This document shows positions 23,132 to 24,153 of a DNA stretch of 24,153 bases, in pieces; the first letter of the stretch is position 1; the number at the start of each line of letters is the position of its first letter. The DNA lies in contig DJUV01000049.1 of the NCBI GenBank assembly GCA_002440625.1, positions 1-24,153 on the forward strand, read 5' to 3'. The stretch comes from Rhodobacteraceae bacterium UBA6273. Its GTDB lineage: Bacteria > Pseudomonadota > Alphaproteobacteria > Rhodobacterales > Rhodobacteraceae. The notes under the pieces are model-generated. The model searched no databases, was not told the origin of the DNA, and saw only the letters and a list, made by a program, of their open reading frames with translations. Made by a program: the position numbers and the translations under genes.

Positions 23132-24153
23132 TTGACCCAGTATCCGCATCTTCTGAAACCCCTGGGCCTTGGCCATGTGACGCTGCCGAACCGCGTTCTC
23201 ATGGGCTCCATGCACACCAATCTGGAAGAAACCGGCGACTGGAATCGCATTGCGGAATTCTATGCGACACGGGCGCGCGGCGGCGTGGGCCTGATGGTGA
23301 CGGGGGGCATGGCGCCAAATGCGGAAGGCGGGGTGTTCCAGGGCGCATCCGGCCTCTACACCCCCGAGGACATCGACCACCACCGCATCGTCACCGACCG
23401 GGTGCATGACGCAGGCGGGCGGATCGCCATGCAGATCCTGCATGCCGGACGCTACGCCTACAACAAGGACTGTGTCGCGCCCTCGCCGATCAAGTCGCCG
23501 ATCTCCCCCTTCCCGCCGCGCGAGCTTGACGAGGCCGGGATCGAAAAGCAGATCGCCGACATTGCCACCTCTGCCCAGCGGGCGCGCGAGGCTGGCTATG
23601 ACGGCGTCGAGGTGATGGGGTCGGAAGGCTATTTCATCAACCAGTTTCTTGTCACCCATACCAACAAGCGCAGCGATCGCTGGGGCGGCGGCCTTGAGAA
23701 CCGGATGCGCCTTGCTGTCGAGACGGTGCGCCGGGTGCGCGCGGCCGTTGGTCACGACTTCATCCTGATCTACCGCATTTCGCTTCTCGACCTCGTCCCG
23801 GACGGCCAAACCTGGGATGAGGTGGTGACACTGGCCAAGGCCATCGAGAAGGCAGGCGCCTCGATCCTCAACACCGGCATCGGCTGGCACGAGGCGCGCA
23901 TCCCGACCATTGCCACCAGTGTGCCGCGCCGGGCCTTCACCTGGGTGACGAAGAAGCTGATGGGCGAGGTGTCGATCCCGCTCATTACCTCGAACCGGAT
24001 CAACACGCCCGACGTGGCCGAGGCGGTGCTTGCCGAGGGCTGCGCCGACATGGTGTCGATGGCGCGGCCCTTCCTTGCCGATCCCGATTTCGTCAGGAAG
24101 GCAGCCGAGGGCAGGGCCGACCAGATCGCGCCCTGCATCGCCTGCAATCAGGC
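23132..24153 (+). CDS. fadH: NADPH-dependent 2,4-dienoyl-CoA reductase, N-terminal part (3' end outside window)
   Basis: The first 340 codons of an enzyme that usually has about 670 residues and reduces 2,4-dienoyl-CoA in the beta-oxidation of unsaturated fatty acids. The FMN-binding Old-Yellow-Enzyme barrel is complete: LGHVTLPNRVLMGSMHTNLEE, MQILHAGRYAYN, GYDGVEVMGSEGYFINQFL with catalytic Y167, and NTGIGWHEARIPTIA with H253, matching E. coli Tyr166 and His252. The sequence ends at IAPCIACNQ, the first two cysteines of the [4Fe-4S] site. The flavodoxin/NADPH domains lie outside. The start is TTG at 23132, supported by GAGGGAGG a few bases upstream and by the homologous MTQYPHLLKPL; the first in-frame ATG is inside the barrel. 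The related TMA/dimethylamine dehydrogenases are less likely. Confidence 0.93.
   Translation, partial: MTQYPHLLKPLGLGHVTLPNRVLMGSMHTNLEETGDWNRIAEFYATRARGGVGLMVTGGMAPNAEGGVFQGASGLYTPEDIDHHRIVTDRVHDAGGRIAMQILHAGRYAYNKDCVAPSPIKSPISPFPPRELDEAGIEKQIADIATSAQRAREAGYDGVEVMGSEGYFINQFLVTHTNKRSDRWGGGLENRMRLAVETVRRVRAAVGHDFILIYRISLLDLVPDGQTWDEVVTLAKAIEKAGASILNTGIGWHEARIPTIATSVPRRAFTWVTKKLMGEVSIPLITSNRINTPDVAEAVLAEGCADMVSMARPFLADPDFVRKAAEGRADQIAPCIACNQ

Overview
This 24.2 kb window is GC-rich, densely packed chromosomal DNA, most likely from an alphaproteobacterium of the Rhodobacteraceae/Rhodobacterales. The placement is an inference. It rests on an Irr-type iron control element in front of a membrane-bound ferritin (MbfA), a DUF6478-type protein, the glutathione-dependent formaldehyde genes, and a GC-hairpin intergenic repeat of a kind I associate with this order. 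I see no rRNA, tRNA, CRISPR array, insertion sequence, phage gene or complete mobile element. No gene-free stretch exceeds about 160 bases.

Layout. (1) Bases 1-3668, forward: the 3' end of frmA (glutathione-dependent formaldehyde dehydrogenase), a NYN/OST-HTH putative RNase and a DUF1624 membrane acyltransferase-like protein, joined by one-base TGATG stop/start overlaps; then a GT39-type membrane glycosyltransferase. (2) 3665-4569, reverse: a TetR regulator preceded by a 60-residue secreted protein whose promoter region carries a perfect 21-bp palindrome. (3) 4673-6425, forward: mbfA (iron exporter with a ferritin-like domain) with an Irr/ICE box over its likely -10 region and start site, followed by a flavoprotein that keeps the substrate-binding triad of iodotyrosine deiodinase. 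(4) 6478-9683, forward: AEC permease, fghA (S-formylglutathione hydrolase) and sthA (soluble transhydrogenase), tightly spaced. (5) 9752-10387: an unrecognised cysteine-containing secreted protein with codon use unlike its neighbours. (6) 10449-12462, forward: UPF0178/YaiI protein, HAD hydrolase, ornithine cyclodeaminase-family protein. (7) 12465-13701, reverse: an MFS transporter split by one frameshift. (8) 13859-14944, forward: zapE. (9) 14941-19310, reverse: LLM flavin oxidoreductase, folC, accD and a CPBP membrane protease. (10) 19428-24153, forward: ilvD, a lipoprotein overlapping its 3' end, a DUF6478-type gene with a coupled coiled-coil partner, and the 5' part of fadH (2,4-dienoyl-CoA reductase), which runs off the window.

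Most genes are ordinary metabolism. frmA and fghA catalyse successive steps of formaldehyde oxidation but lie 7.1 kb apart in different gene clusters. accD-folC-CPBP is a core metabolic block. The most informative accessory signals are the intergenic control region at 4570-4727, which serves two divergent transcription units (a TetR palindrome and an Irr box), the IYD-like flavoprotein behind mbfA, the translationally coupled NYN-LOTUS gene, and the compositionally odd gene at 9752-10387.
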